From: Methanobacteriaceae archaeon UBA349
GTDB lineage: Archaea; Methanobacteriota; Methanobacteria; Methanobacteriales; Methanobacteriaceae
NCBI GenBank assembly: GCA_002509745.1
Contig: DAWK01000092.1
Span: forward strand, 1 to 10,144
Direction: 5' to 3'
DNA: 10,144 bases
A model generated the notes under the pieces. It saw nothing but the letters and a program-made list of their open reading frames with translations. It searched no databases and had not been told where the DNA came from. The translations under genes were made by a program, and so were the position numbers. Positions 1 through 6,481 of the stretch are shown piece after piece. The number at the start of each line of letters is the position of its first letter. Position 1 is the stretch's first letter.

Positions 1-267
1 GGAAAAAAACACATAGCTGTCTGCACAGGAACTGCATGTCATGTAACGGGGGCCAAGCAAATAATCGAGGGTATGGAACGCCATTTGGATATAACTGATG
101 GAGAAACTACTTCTGACGGCGAATACTCTCTGGAATCAGTAGGATGTCTGGGATGCTGTGCTCTGGCTCCTGCAGCTATGGTAGATGATGAAATTAAGTC
201 TAAATTATCTTTGAGAAGCATTAAAAAACTTTTTAGAGGTTATAATCCAGAAAAACCGTCAAAATAA
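1..267 (+). CDS. NuoE/HydC-like [2Fe-2S] subunit, C-terminal part (5' end outside window)
   Basis: The open frame enters from the left edge and ends at TAA 265-267, giving 88 visible residues; the start lies upstream of the window. It is the thioredoxin-like [2Fe-2S] ferredoxin domain of the NuoE/HydC/HndA family. The four expected cluster ligands are visible: C8 and C13 in VCTGTAC (C-x4-C) and C49 and C53 in GCLGCC (C-x3-C), followed by the usual A-x-A-P. In this family the subunit passes electrons between the FMN/NAD(P)H-binding NuoF-like subunit and its partners. The next gene, 39 bp downstream on the same strand, encodes exactly that partner, so the two are almost certainly one operon. 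An internal ATG at 73 is not a credible start because it would delete the first two cluster ligands. Family assignment is firm; the electron partner is unknown. Confidence 0.9.
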   Translation, partial: GKKHIAVCTGTACHVTGAKQIIEGMERHLDITDGETTSDGEYSLESVGCLGCCALAPAAMVDDEIKSKLSLRSIKKLFRGYNPEKPSK

Positions 268-306
268 TGATTACTATTTTAGACGTATATTTGAAGGGGA
301 AAAATC

Positions 307-2169
307 ATGAACTTTAAAGAAATGGTCCAGCAAGAAAAAAAGGCCTATGATTCACTATTTTCTAAAGAGAATGCTGTTTTAATTGGATCAGCTACTTGTG
401 GAAACTCGGCTGGAGCTCAAATTGCAAAAGAAGCCATTGAATCTGAAATGGAAAAAGCCAAATATCATGCTGAAATAATTGAAGTGGGCTGCATAGGCTT
501 ATGTTATGCTGAACCTATTATCATGGTCTCAAAACCACAAAAACCCGCATTAATTTATGGAAACGTCACTAAAAAAGTGGCCAGAGAGATAGCCAAATCT
601 CATCTTATCAATGATATTCCTTTACCAGAATATGCTCTGGGAAGCTGGGGAGAAGGATATATTGATGGAATAACTCCTCTTTTGGAACAAAAATCTATGA
701 AAATGCAGGAACGCAGAATTCTCCGAAACTGCGGCTTTATTGATCCCACTAATATAGGACACTATTTGGCCCAAGGAGGATATGCTGGTTTCATGAGAGC
801 CTTGGAAATGGATTCCTCCGAGATAATTGAGGAAATGAAAAAAGCTGGTGTCCGGGGAAGAGGGGGAGCTGGATTCCCCACTTGGATGAAATGGCAATTC
901 TGCATAGATTCTGACCAGGAGACCAATTACTTGGTGTGCAATGCTGATGAAGGAGATCCAGGAGCATTTATGAATCGCTCACTTTTAGAAAGTGATCCCC
1001 ACTCTGTTCTGGAAGGAATATTAATTGCGGCTAAGACTATTGGAGCAGAAAAAGCCTACATTTACTGCAGAGCAGAATATCCGCTGGCTCTGGAGCGATT
1101 AAAAATTGCTATCTCCCAAATGACAGAGCGAGGATTCCTGGGTGAAAATATTCAAGGATCTGGATTTAATCTGGAAATTATTATAAAAGAAGGTGCAGGG
1201 GCATTTGTTTGTGGTGAGGAAACTGCACTTCTGGCATCCATTGAAGGTAAAAGGGGAACTCCTCGAACTAGACCTCCATTTCCAACTACGGAGGGCCTAT
1301 TTGGCAAGCCCACAGTCATAAATAATGTGGAAACCATGGCCAGCGCGGCACTTATTATGCAAAAAGGTGCAGATAAATATTCGGAACTGGGAACCACGGA
1401 GAGTAAAGGAACTAAAACTTTTTGTCTGGTGGGGCAGGTTAAAAATACGGGCTTAATTGAAGTACCACTGGGAACCACTCTAAAAGAAGTAATATTTGAT
1501 ATAGGTGGGGGAATTATTGACGATGGTGAATTTAAGGCCGTGCAAATTGGAGGCCCCTCTGGAGGATGCATACCGGCCCAACATATTGATACGTCAATTG
1601 ATTATAGCTCACTCATCGGTGTGGGGGCCATGATGGGATCTGGTGGATTGGTAGTCATGGACCAGAGCACTTGCATGGTAGAAGTGGCTCGCTATTTCCT
1701 GGAATTTATTCAAAGGGAGTCTTGTGGTAAATGCGTTCCTTGTAGATTGGGAACCAAACAGATGCTGGATATTTTGACTGATATGACCACAGGTAAAGGT
1801 TCAGAAGAAGATCTTAAGCTATTACCTGATCTGGCTCAGGCCATTAAAAAAGGATCGCTCTGTGCACTGGGACAATCATCACCCAACCCTATCTTAACCA
1901 CCACTCGCTTTTTCATGGACGAATACGAGGCCCATATCAAAGATGGTGTTTGCCCGGCCTTGGACTGTAAAGACTTTATAGAGTACACCATTGATGCTGA
2001 AATTTGTGATGGGTGCATGGTTTGTCTTAAATCCTGTCCTGTATCAGCCATCACCGGATTTAAAGATGAAATCCATGTTATTGATGCTGAAACATGTGTT
2101 AAATGTGGTACTTGTCTGGATTTATGCAAAAGAAAGAAAAATGCAGTTAAATTGGTTGATGCGAAGTAA
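307..2169 (+). CDS. NuoF/HydB/HndC-like NAD(P)-binding iron-sulfur flavoprotein
   Basis: A 620-residue protein; ATG 307 is preceded by an AGGGGA ribosome site. Domains in order: thioredoxin-like N-terminus (about 20-100; C31, C62, C66); FMN/NAD(P)H-binding NuoF core with GRGGAGFPTW (184-193), NADEGDPGAF (212-221) and GAGAFVCGEETALL (296-309); SLBB-like segment (about 370-440); [4Fe-4S] site C473-x2-C476-x2-C479 plus C519; C-terminal 2x[4Fe-4S] ferredoxin with C567/C570/C573/C577 and C597/C600/C603/C607. This architecture and length fit HydB of bifurcating hydrogenases and HndC, not respiratory NuoF (about 430 residues). The protein should exchange electrons between NAD(P)H, FMN and iron-sulfur clusters in a cytoplasmic complex. 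It pairs with the upstream NuoE/HydC-like gene. No HydA/NuoG-like gene follows, so the catalytic partner lies upstream or elsewhere. One ligand of the N-terminal [2Fe-2S] set appears missing. NAD versus NADP preference cannot be read from the sequence. Confidence 0.92.
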   Translation: MNFKEMVQQEKKAYDSLFSKENAVLIGSATCGNSAGAQIAKEAIESEMEKAKYHAEIIEVGCIGLCYAEPIIMVSKPQKPALIYGNVTKKVAREIAKSHLINDIPLPEYALGSWGEGYIDGITPLLEQKSMKMQERRILRNCGFIDPTNIGHYLAQGGYAGFMRALEMDSSEIIEEMKKAGVRGRGGAGFPTWMKWQFCIDSDQETNYLVCNADEGDPGAFMNRSLLESDPHSVLEGILIAAKTIGAEKAYIYCRAEYPLALERLKIAISQMTERGFLGENIQGSGFNLEIIIKEGAGAFVCGEETALLASIEGKRGTPRTRPPFPTTEGLFGKPTVINNVETMASAALIMQKGADKYSELGTTESKGTKTFCLVGQVKNTGLIEVPLGTTLKEVIFDIGGGIIDDGEFKAVQIGGPSGGCIPAQHIDTSIDYSSLIGVGAMMGSGGLVVMDQSTCMVEVARYFLEFIQRESCGKCVPCRLGTKQMLDILTDMTTGKGSEEDLKLLPDLAQAIKKGSLCALGQSSPNPILTTTRFFMDEYEAHIKDGVCPALDCKDFIEYTIDAEICDGCMVCLKSCPVSAITGFKDEIHVIDAETCVKCGTCLDLCKRKKNAVKLVDAK

Positions 2170-2204
2170 TTTTTTACATTTTTTTTATTAATTTTTTTAT
2201 TAAT
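2170..2204 (+). terminator. T-tract terminator after the NuoF-like gene
   Basis: Directly after the TAA of the flavoprotein gene come three T runs: T6 (2170-2175), T8 (2179-2186) and T7 (2192-2198). The last two sit in an exact tandem repeat of a 12-base unit, TTTTTTTATTAA (2180-2191 and 2192-2203). Archaeal RNA polymerase terminates at U-rich tracts without needing a hairpin, so this is a good terminator candidate. It separates the redox operon from the next gene, whose start is only 13 bases further on. Confidence 0.55.
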
Positions 2205-2216
2205 CAGGGAAATAAC

Positions 2217-2910
2217 ATGTCTGAAATAGTCATTTTACTCTTAGAAATCGTACCTATATCTCTAGCAGCAGCCATTAGCCCTACCAGTTTTGCTTTACTA
2301 ATAGTTCTACTGTCTCTTTCTAAAAGACCTAAAACTAGCGGGGGCTGGTTTTTTACTGGGATCAACACTGATGATCTTGATAGCAGCTTTGTTAGGCATG
2401 GTAACTGCTGAAGGTTTTATTTTGACCAGGGCCGATCCAGGCCCACTTAAATCATGGATAGACTTGATTTTAGGAATCATAGTTCTCTACTACGGTTTTA
2501 AAATCCTATTAAAGAAGAAAGCATGGTTTGAAGAGAAAGAACTAGAACTCCCTACAAATAATAAATCTGCCACTTCAGAATTTCTTAGTAGCTTGTTTCT
2601 GGCCATGGGTCTCTTTGCTCTCAATTTCATTACCACTGCGCTTGTTTTTCTGGGTGGAAGTAAAATAGCGGCAGCTGGTTTAGGATGGTTGGGTACCATA
2701 ATTTCATTATTGGTTTTAATGGCTATTACTCTGTCAATGATAGCTTTGCCGGTTTTGATATACTTTTTAACTCCTCAAAAAGCAAATAAAATCCTTTTTA
2801 AATTGAAAAAGTGGATTAAAAGGAATTGTCACTATTTAAATGCAATTTTAGTCATTTTAATTGGATTATATTTCCTTTCTAATGGTTTAGATGGATTAAA
2901 CTGGATATAA
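2217..2910 (+). pseudogene. GAP/LysE-type membrane protein gene, frameshifted
   Basis: ATG 2217 has an AGGGA ribosome site (2206-2210). The frame reads correctly for 39 residues to PK at 2328-2333, then derails and stops at 2411. The frame that continues to TAA 2908-2910 picks up in register from CTA at 2335, reading LAGAGFLLGSTL. One extra A in the A4 run at 2331-2334 explains this exactly: removing it yields one 230-residue protein. That protein has about six membrane segments, an AISPTSFALLIVLLSL N-terminal helix, a charged loop near residues 85-105, and a basic loop before the last helix. These features fit the GAP (Sap, sulfolipid-addressing) family, related to LysE-type exporters; the substrate is unknown. 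The downstream half has ATG 2371 but no ribosome site of its own, so it is not a separate gene. The cause could be a real mutation, a sequencing error in a homopolymer, or, less likely, +1 recoding. Confidence 0.82.
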
Positions 2911-2989
2911 AATTTAATTTTAATTCAAAATCAGAATTCTATTATTTATACGATCATTATTTAAGAAAAATAAATAAATAAATGGAAAA

Positions 2990-3841
2990 TTACATGGTAT
3001 CTTTTCCAGAACTGGCATTATAAGAATGTATCTGGATAAATTCACCTTTATCTATCCAGGTTCCATTAACTAAAAAGAAAGGGCCCCTCCATTCGGAATT
3101 AAATTGGCCCCCATTACTGGTTATTCTGGTTAATTTTACACTGACCTGGACCTGGTTTAAAGAAATTTTGGTGATATTTTCTATTTGTATGCTGCTGATA
3201 ATGTATCCTCTGGTGACACCATTCTGTTTGAATAATAGATTAAAATCACTGAAAAATAATTCTAAAGACTTTGTAATGTTTTTCTTCAAGGCCACATCCT
3301 CAGGATTGACTGAACTTTGATTTTGGGGAGTGGTATTGGTGTGTACTGGTGTTTTAGCATGTTCTGTTTCCATGCCCGGTGTAGGCACGGTAAAAACTCC
3401 CCAAACCAAGACTACTCCTAATAAAATAGTAGCAACTAAAATAATGGGCTTAGCAAGGTTTAAATGTTCAATCCAAGTTTGAATAGGTTTCACTCGACCT
3501 TCACTAACACTATTTTTTGTTTTTAATACTGGGTTTAATTCAGGCTTATCACCTAAATAGCGGTTTAATATAACTCCTAAAAAACCACCTAAAGGCCCTA
3601 AAATCAGGAAATAGGGACCAATCCATATTATAGAAATTAATCCCGCCAAAAGCCCGGTGCTTATTCCGGTGATATAGTCTGATTCCTTTGATAAATACAC
3701 GGAAATCACGCTGGCCATAAGGGGCAGTAAAAATAGAGCATTATTTCCTATAAAAAATTTTAAAATAATGCTTAGTAAAAGCCCGGCCAAAAGCCCGGCA
3801 ATAACGGCCACATAATTAAAATTGTTCCAAAATTTATTCAA
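2990..3841 (-). CDS. Membrane-anchored protein with external, sequon-rich C-terminal domain
   Basis: A 283-residue protein. The start codon is TTG (3841-3839), supported by a GGAGG ribosome site at 3853-3849 with a 7-base spacer. The N-terminal 100 residues hold two related hydrophobic units: AVIAGLLAGLLLSIILKFF (12-30) plus a helix at 35-50, and GISTGLLAGLISIIWIG (59-75) plus a helix at 77-94. This resembles DUF5518-type archaeal membrane domains. A basic cytoplasmic-looking loop (about 97-130) leads to another helix (132-151), then a 130-residue polar domain. That domain has six N-x-S/T sequons (N169, N174, N188, N222, N259, N275) and none lie before it, which suggests it is outside the cell and N-glycosylated. 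No catalytic motif was recognised, and function is unknown. It follows the small membrane gene at 3952-4269 with a 110-bp gap and converges with the GAP gene. Confidence 0.8.
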   Translation of the reverse strand: MNKFWNNFNYVAVIAGLLAGLLLSIILKFFIGNNALFLLPLMASVISVYLSKESDYITGISTGLLAGLISIIWIGPYFLILGPLGGFLGVILNRYLGDKPELNPVLKTKNSVSEGRVKPIQTWIEHLNLAKPIILVATILLGVVLVWGVFTVPTPGMETEHAKTPVHTNTTPQNQSSVNPEDVALKKNITKSLELFFSDFNLLFKQNGVTRGYIISSIQIENITKISLNQVQVSVKLTRITSNGGQFNSEWRGPFFLVNGTWIDKGEFIQIHSYNASSGKDTM

Positions 3842-3951
3842 AACTAAGCCTCCATTGGCAGTATAACTTTTAATCTAAATTCATAATATTATTTTAATGG
3901 TTTGATTATAGATGTTAAGCATTAAATTGGTTACTATATTGCTGTGGTGAA

Positions 3952-4269
3952 TCATAATCTCCAGTTTTGAGGGAACTTGTAAATGATAAACAGTCCAGCT
4001 AATATCATCAGAATAAAGAAAGTTCCGTTGTAAAACAAGCTACCACTATAATTGGGGTTAGTAATCTGTAGATAGGTTATAATTGACATTGCTACCAGAA
4101 CGGCGGAGGTCACTCCCACGAAAATAGTTTTATTTTCATATTTTTTATACATGAAAAGGCCGCAAATTAGAAATATTGCTCCCACGGTAAGGCTTGTTGT
4201 ATTAATGTCCCCAATACCCAGTAATAAGAACAATAATCCTAGAATTATATATAAAATTGATTTTTGCAT
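3952..4269 (-). CDS. Small four-helix membrane protein, unknown function
   Basis: A 105-residue protein starting at ATG 4269 with a GAGGT ribosome site (4280-4276, 6-base spacer). It is almost wholly hydrophobic, with helices at about 4-20, 26-41, 49-68 and 80-97. The helix 2-3 loop reads KKYENKTIF (42-50). The opening MQKSILYIILG closely matches the opening MRKGLLNIILG of the gene at 4807, which also has a Y-x-N-K loop, so the two are probably diverged paralogs pointing in opposite directions. It has no catalytic or binding motif that I recognise. It may be co-transcribed with the sequon-rich membrane protein gene that follows on the same strand. Confidence 0.75.
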   Translation of the reverse strand: MQKSILYIILGLLFLLLGIGDINTTSLTVGAIFLICGLFMYKKYENKTIFVGVTSAVLVAMSIITYLQITNPNYSGSLFYNGTFFILMILAGLFIIYKFPQNWRL

Positions 4270-4322
4270 TTTTTTACCTCAAATATTAATTTCTTACTTT
4301 AAAGATTGGATATTAGTAAATA

Positions 4323-4347
4323 TAAACACCACCGACTTAGGTGTTTA
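4323..4347. repeat. Perfect 8-bp inverted repeat in a divergent promoter region
   Basis: TAAACACC (4323-4330) and GGTGTTTA (4340-4347) are exact reverse complements around a 9-base loop. The repeat lies between the divergent genes starting at 4269 and 4472, 54 bp upstream of the minus-strand start. It stands out as a GC-containing island in very AT-rich DNA. It could be a dyad operator or a 5'-leader hairpin; nothing in the sequence decides between these. Confidence 0.4.
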
Positions 4348-4418
4348 AGGAGATAACTGTTTAATATTAATTAATAAAAACAAATATTAATTTAAATATT
4401 TAATTAAATGACACCATG

Positions 4419-4427
4419 TTTATATCA
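4419..4427 (+). promoter_or_regulatory. Candidate TATA box for the 74-residue protein gene
   Basis: TTTATATCA lies about 45 bp upstream of ATG 4472. An archaeal start site about 25 bases downstream would fall near 4448, leaving a leader of roughly 24 bases that includes the GGTGAT ribosome site at 4463-4468. The surrounding DNA is so AT-rich that other TATA-like strings, such as TTTAAATATT near 4391, compete. Confidence 0.3.
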
Positions 4428-4471
4428 ATTATAATTATTAGATTTTAAAAACATATTTAAAAGGTGATAAT

Positions 4472-4696
4472 ATGGATATCTCATCTCAATTAGAATTATT
4501 AGAAGGCAAAGACGTTATATTTAAATGGGGAGAAGACGGAAGGCAATTAGAAGGAAAAATAACTAAAATACATGAAAAACACAAGGCCTTCACCGCGGAG
4601 TATCATGATCCTGAGCTGGATGCCGGGGCGGGTACACTGGCTTCATTTACCAATGTGGCCCGCATTGATGGGAATTTGGTTGTTTTTAAGAAGTAA
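4472..4696 (+). CDS. Small soluble protein, possible SH3/Tudor-like beta barrel
   Basis: A 74-residue protein starting at ATG 4472 behind a strong GGTGAT ribosome site (4463-4468). It has no membrane segment or signal peptide. The residue pattern suggests short beta strands: DVIFKWG (14-20), LEGKITKIHE (26-35), AFTAEYHDP (39-47), LASFTNVARIDG (56-67) and LVVFKK (69-74). Strong turns (GEDGR, DPELDAGAG) fall between them. This would suit a small SH3/Tudor- or Sm-like barrel, but that is inference, and I do not recognise the family. The gene is less AT-rich than the membrane genes that follow. It lies alone between a divergent membrane gene and a two-gene membrane operon. No function is proposed. 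Confidence 0.75.
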   Translation: MDISSQLELLEGKDVIFKWGEDGRQLEGKITKIHEKHKAFTAEYHDPELDAGAGTLASFTNVARIDGNLVVFKK

Positions 4697-4806
4697 TATT
4701 ATTTAATCTCTTAAATCCATTTTATTTGGTATATTTTGGTTTCAATTAGAAAATTTTTTATTGTATGGTTCTTAATTTAGTATATTATTAAATAAGAGGC
4801 TAATTA

Positions 4807-5163
4807 ATGAGGAAAGGTTTATTAAATATAATTCTCGGCGTGATGTTCGGATTTTCAGGATTAATGGGACTTTTATCGGTTCAAGAAATTTCAATACCTT
4901 ATATTTATTTGGGATTTTATTTAGTATTAAATGGGGTATTCCAAAATAAAGGATATTATAATAAGACTTATTTCATGACTCAATTTTCAATTATCATTAT
5001 ATTTGGAATTATATTTGCTTATATCTATCTATTTATACCAGAATTCTTTGGAAATAAAATATTTTTTATTTATTTGACTTTTGCATCTTTAATTGGGATG
5101 TTAATATTATTAATTTATGAATTCTATCATAGGGAAAATAATCAGGTTTTTTTGGAGAAATGA
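4807..5163 (+). CDS. Small four-helix membrane protein, unknown function (first of two)
   Basis: A 118-residue protein starting at ATG 4807 with an AGAGG ribosome site (4795-4799). Hydrophobic helices lie at about 5-24, 29-45, 57-78 and 84-105, with a short charged tail. The helix 2-3 loop is NKGYYNKTYF (47-56). The N-terminus resembles the minus-strand gene at 3952-4269 and the loop resembles that of the next gene. The coding sequence is strikingly AT-rich and full of Ile, Leu and Phe. Stop TGA 5161-5163 is only 14 bases before the next start, so the two genes form an operon. No functional motif was recognised. Confidence 0.75.
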   Translation: MRKGLLNIILGVMFGFSGLMGLLSVQEISIPYIYLGFYLVLNGVFQNKGYYNKTYFMTQFSIIIIFGIIFAYIYLFIPEFFGNKIFFIYLTFASLIGMLILLIYEFYHRENNQVFLEK

Positions 5164-5177
5164 ATGGTGAATAAAAA

Positions 5178-5549
5178 ATGGAAAATATAAGTAAAAAAAA
5201 GTACTGGCTGATCTTATTGGTAATTATATTCAGTATAGCTAGTATTTCCAGCCTTTATGAATTCATAATTTCTCATTCGATTTTCCAACTCTTCATGGCC
5301 ATAGCATTCTTTTTATTCTTAGTATATGATTTATTTAGATTCAAAGGTCATTATAATAAAATATTCTGGATTATTATGGGTTTAGGAATAGCTGCTCTGG
5401 ATATAATTGTAGTATATAGTTATGTAAATTCCCTTTATCAATCAGCCGCTGGTTTCTTATTCTATGCTCTGATAGCTGGCCTGGGATCCTTTTTCTTAGT
5501 GGGCCTTATCTTTGAGGAGAGGCATAGATTGGATGAGGTTCTGATGTGA
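5178..5549 (+). CDS. Small four-helix membrane protein, unknown function (second of two)
   Basis: A 123-residue protein starting at ATG 5178 with a GGTGA ribosome site (5166-5170, 7-base spacer). A basic N-terminus (KKKYW, 6-10) precedes helices at about 9-30, 34-52, 62-83 and 91-112. The charged tail is EERHRLDEVLM. The helix 2-3 loop reads FKGHYNKIFW (55-64), paralleling KGYYNK in the preceding gene and KKYENK in the gene at 3952. This suggests a diverged family in one neighbourhood. It is translated from the same message as the gene ending at 5163. Function is unknown. Confidence 0.75.
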   Translation: MENISKKKYWLILLVIIFSIASISSLYEFIISHSIFQLFMAIAFFLFLVYDLFRFKGHYNKIFWIIMGLGIAALDIIVVYSYVNSLYQSAAGFLFYALIAGLGSFFLVGLIFEERHRLDEVLM

Positions 5550-5621
5550 CTTTGAAATTCATTAAAATTTTAATTAGATAAAAACATAAATTGGCCCAAT
5601 CATATTACTAATGGTGATAAA

Positions 5622-6050
5622 ATGGATTTTAAAGATTGTATAAAATTTGCCAATGAAACACCAGTCTGTTATCTGGCCACGGCCGAGGGAGATCAACCAA
5701 GAGTAAGGGCCCTAGGTTTCTGGTTTGCTGATGAGACTGGATTTTACTTTCAAATTGGTGCTGTAAAGGATATGTATGGACAAATGCAGGCCAATCACAA
5801 AGTTGAAGCTTGCTTCTGGCAACCTGACGAACAGACCGGGACCATGATGCGGGTGGCTGGTGAAGTGGAATTTGTAGATGATGTGGAACTTAAAAAGAAA
5901 GTTTTAGAAGATAGGCCATTTCTTAAAGAATTTGGTATGACCTTTGACCACCCAGGACTGATAATTTTCCGCATTGCCAAGGGTGAGGCCTATTTCTGGA
6001 CCATGGCCACTAATTTCCAGCCTAAAGATATGATTAAGTTTGGGGATTAA
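5622..6050 (+). CDS. Pyridoxamine 5'-phosphate oxidase-family (FMN split-barrel) protein
   Basis: A 142-residue protein starting at ATG 5622 with a GGTGAT ribosome site (5613-5618). The fold signature is that of small archaeal PNPOx-like flavoproteins: a short N-terminal helix, VCYLATAEGDQPRVRALGFW (15-34), GFYFQIGAVKDMYGQMQAN (40-58), VEACFW (61-66), then MRVAGEVEFVDD (76-87) and a late GLIIFRIAKGEAYFW (112-126). In this family the PRVRAL strand and the KDMYGQM helix contact FMN or a related cofactor such as F420. These small proteins are usually not true PLP-synthesising oxidases, so the substrate is unknown. It appears to be a single-gene unit 72 bp after the membrane operon and converges with the XRE gene. 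Confidence 0.88.
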   Translation: MDFKDCIKFANETPVCYLATAEGDQPRVRALGFWFADETGFYFQIGAVKDMYGQMQANHKVEACFWQPDEQTGTMMRVAGEVEFVDDVELKKKVLEDRPFLKEFGMTFDHPGLIIFRIAKGEAYFWTMATNFQPKDMIKFGD

Positions 6051-6119
6051 ATTATTTCTTAATTATAATTTATTTTATATTTATTAAGGAATAATTTATT
6101 AAAACGCAGTTCGATTAAT

Positions 6120-6141
6120 TTTCTTCAATTTTATGAAGAAA
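6120..6141. terminator. Hairpin between convergent genes, possible terminator
   Basis: TTTCTTCA (6120-6127) and TGAAGAAA (6134-6141) pair perfectly around the 6-base loop ATTTTA. The hairpin lies between the ends of the convergent flavoprotein gene (6050) and XRE gene (6151). No long T tract follows on either strand, so termination is plausible from position only. Confidence 0.35.
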
Positions 6142-6150
6142 GAGAATAGT

Positions 6151-6366
6151 TTAATTATCTATTTCCAACTCTTTCTCTTCAAAAATGAAAATATCCTCAA
6201 TATCGGCCTCTAAAACTCTGGCGATCATATAAGCTAATTTCAGAGAGGGGTTGTATTTACCTTTCTCCAAGAAGACAATGGTTTCCCGCCTGACTCCAAC
6301 TTTTTCTGCTAATTGGGCCTGGGTTAGATCGTACTTGGCCCGTAATTCTTTTATTCTGGTCTTCAT
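6151..6366 (-). CDS. Small XRE-family helix-turn-helix transcriptional regulator
   Basis: A 71-residue protein. I place the start at ATG 6366, where an AAGGAG ribosome site (6379-6374) stands 7 bases upstream. A longer reading from GTG 6438 would add 24 residues unlike the family and is rejected. The helix-turn-helix covers about residues 4-60: [10 protein letters not shown] (15-24) is the first helix and turn, and [16 protein letters not shown] (26-41) contains the recognition helix. The tail is acidic (EEKELEID). Size and sequence fit the compact XRE repressors that often sit beside DUF2178/DUF3796 membrane proteins. That partner is the gene immediately upstream on this strand, 115 bp away. 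A likely target is the 21-bp-periodic dyad array in front of that gene. Confidence 0.93.
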   Translation of the reverse strand: MKTRIKELRAKYDLTQAQLAEKVGVRRETIVFLEKGKYNPSLKLAYMIARVLEADIEDIFIFEEKELEIDN

Positions 6367-6481
6367 CCCATATCTCCTTAATTTCCATAATTCAATCAAT
6401 AAAGAACAATTTTTTACTATAAAATCGTTTTTGACCACTACCTAACTAGCATAATTTATTGAAGAATATTAGATTATTATT

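Noticed and set aside
1152..1571. 139-codon open frame on the minus strand inside the NuoF-like gene
   Set aside because: It is antisense to a strongly conserved coding region, has a proline/serine-rich shadow composition and no ribosome site.
2371..2910. Stand-alone 179-residue membrane protein starting at ATG 2371
   Set aside because: It lacks a ribosome site and its N-terminus continues upstream in frame into GAP-family sequence; it is the second half of a frameshifted gene.
4363..4392. Repeated AATATTAATT at 4363-4372 and 4383-4392
   Set aside because: Expected by chance in such AT-rich spacer DNA; no regular ladder or flanking structure.
6367..6438. 24-residue N-terminal extension of the XRE regulator from GTG 6438
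   Set aside because: It has no ribosome site and does not look like the family, while ATG 6366 has a strong AAGGAG at the right distance.
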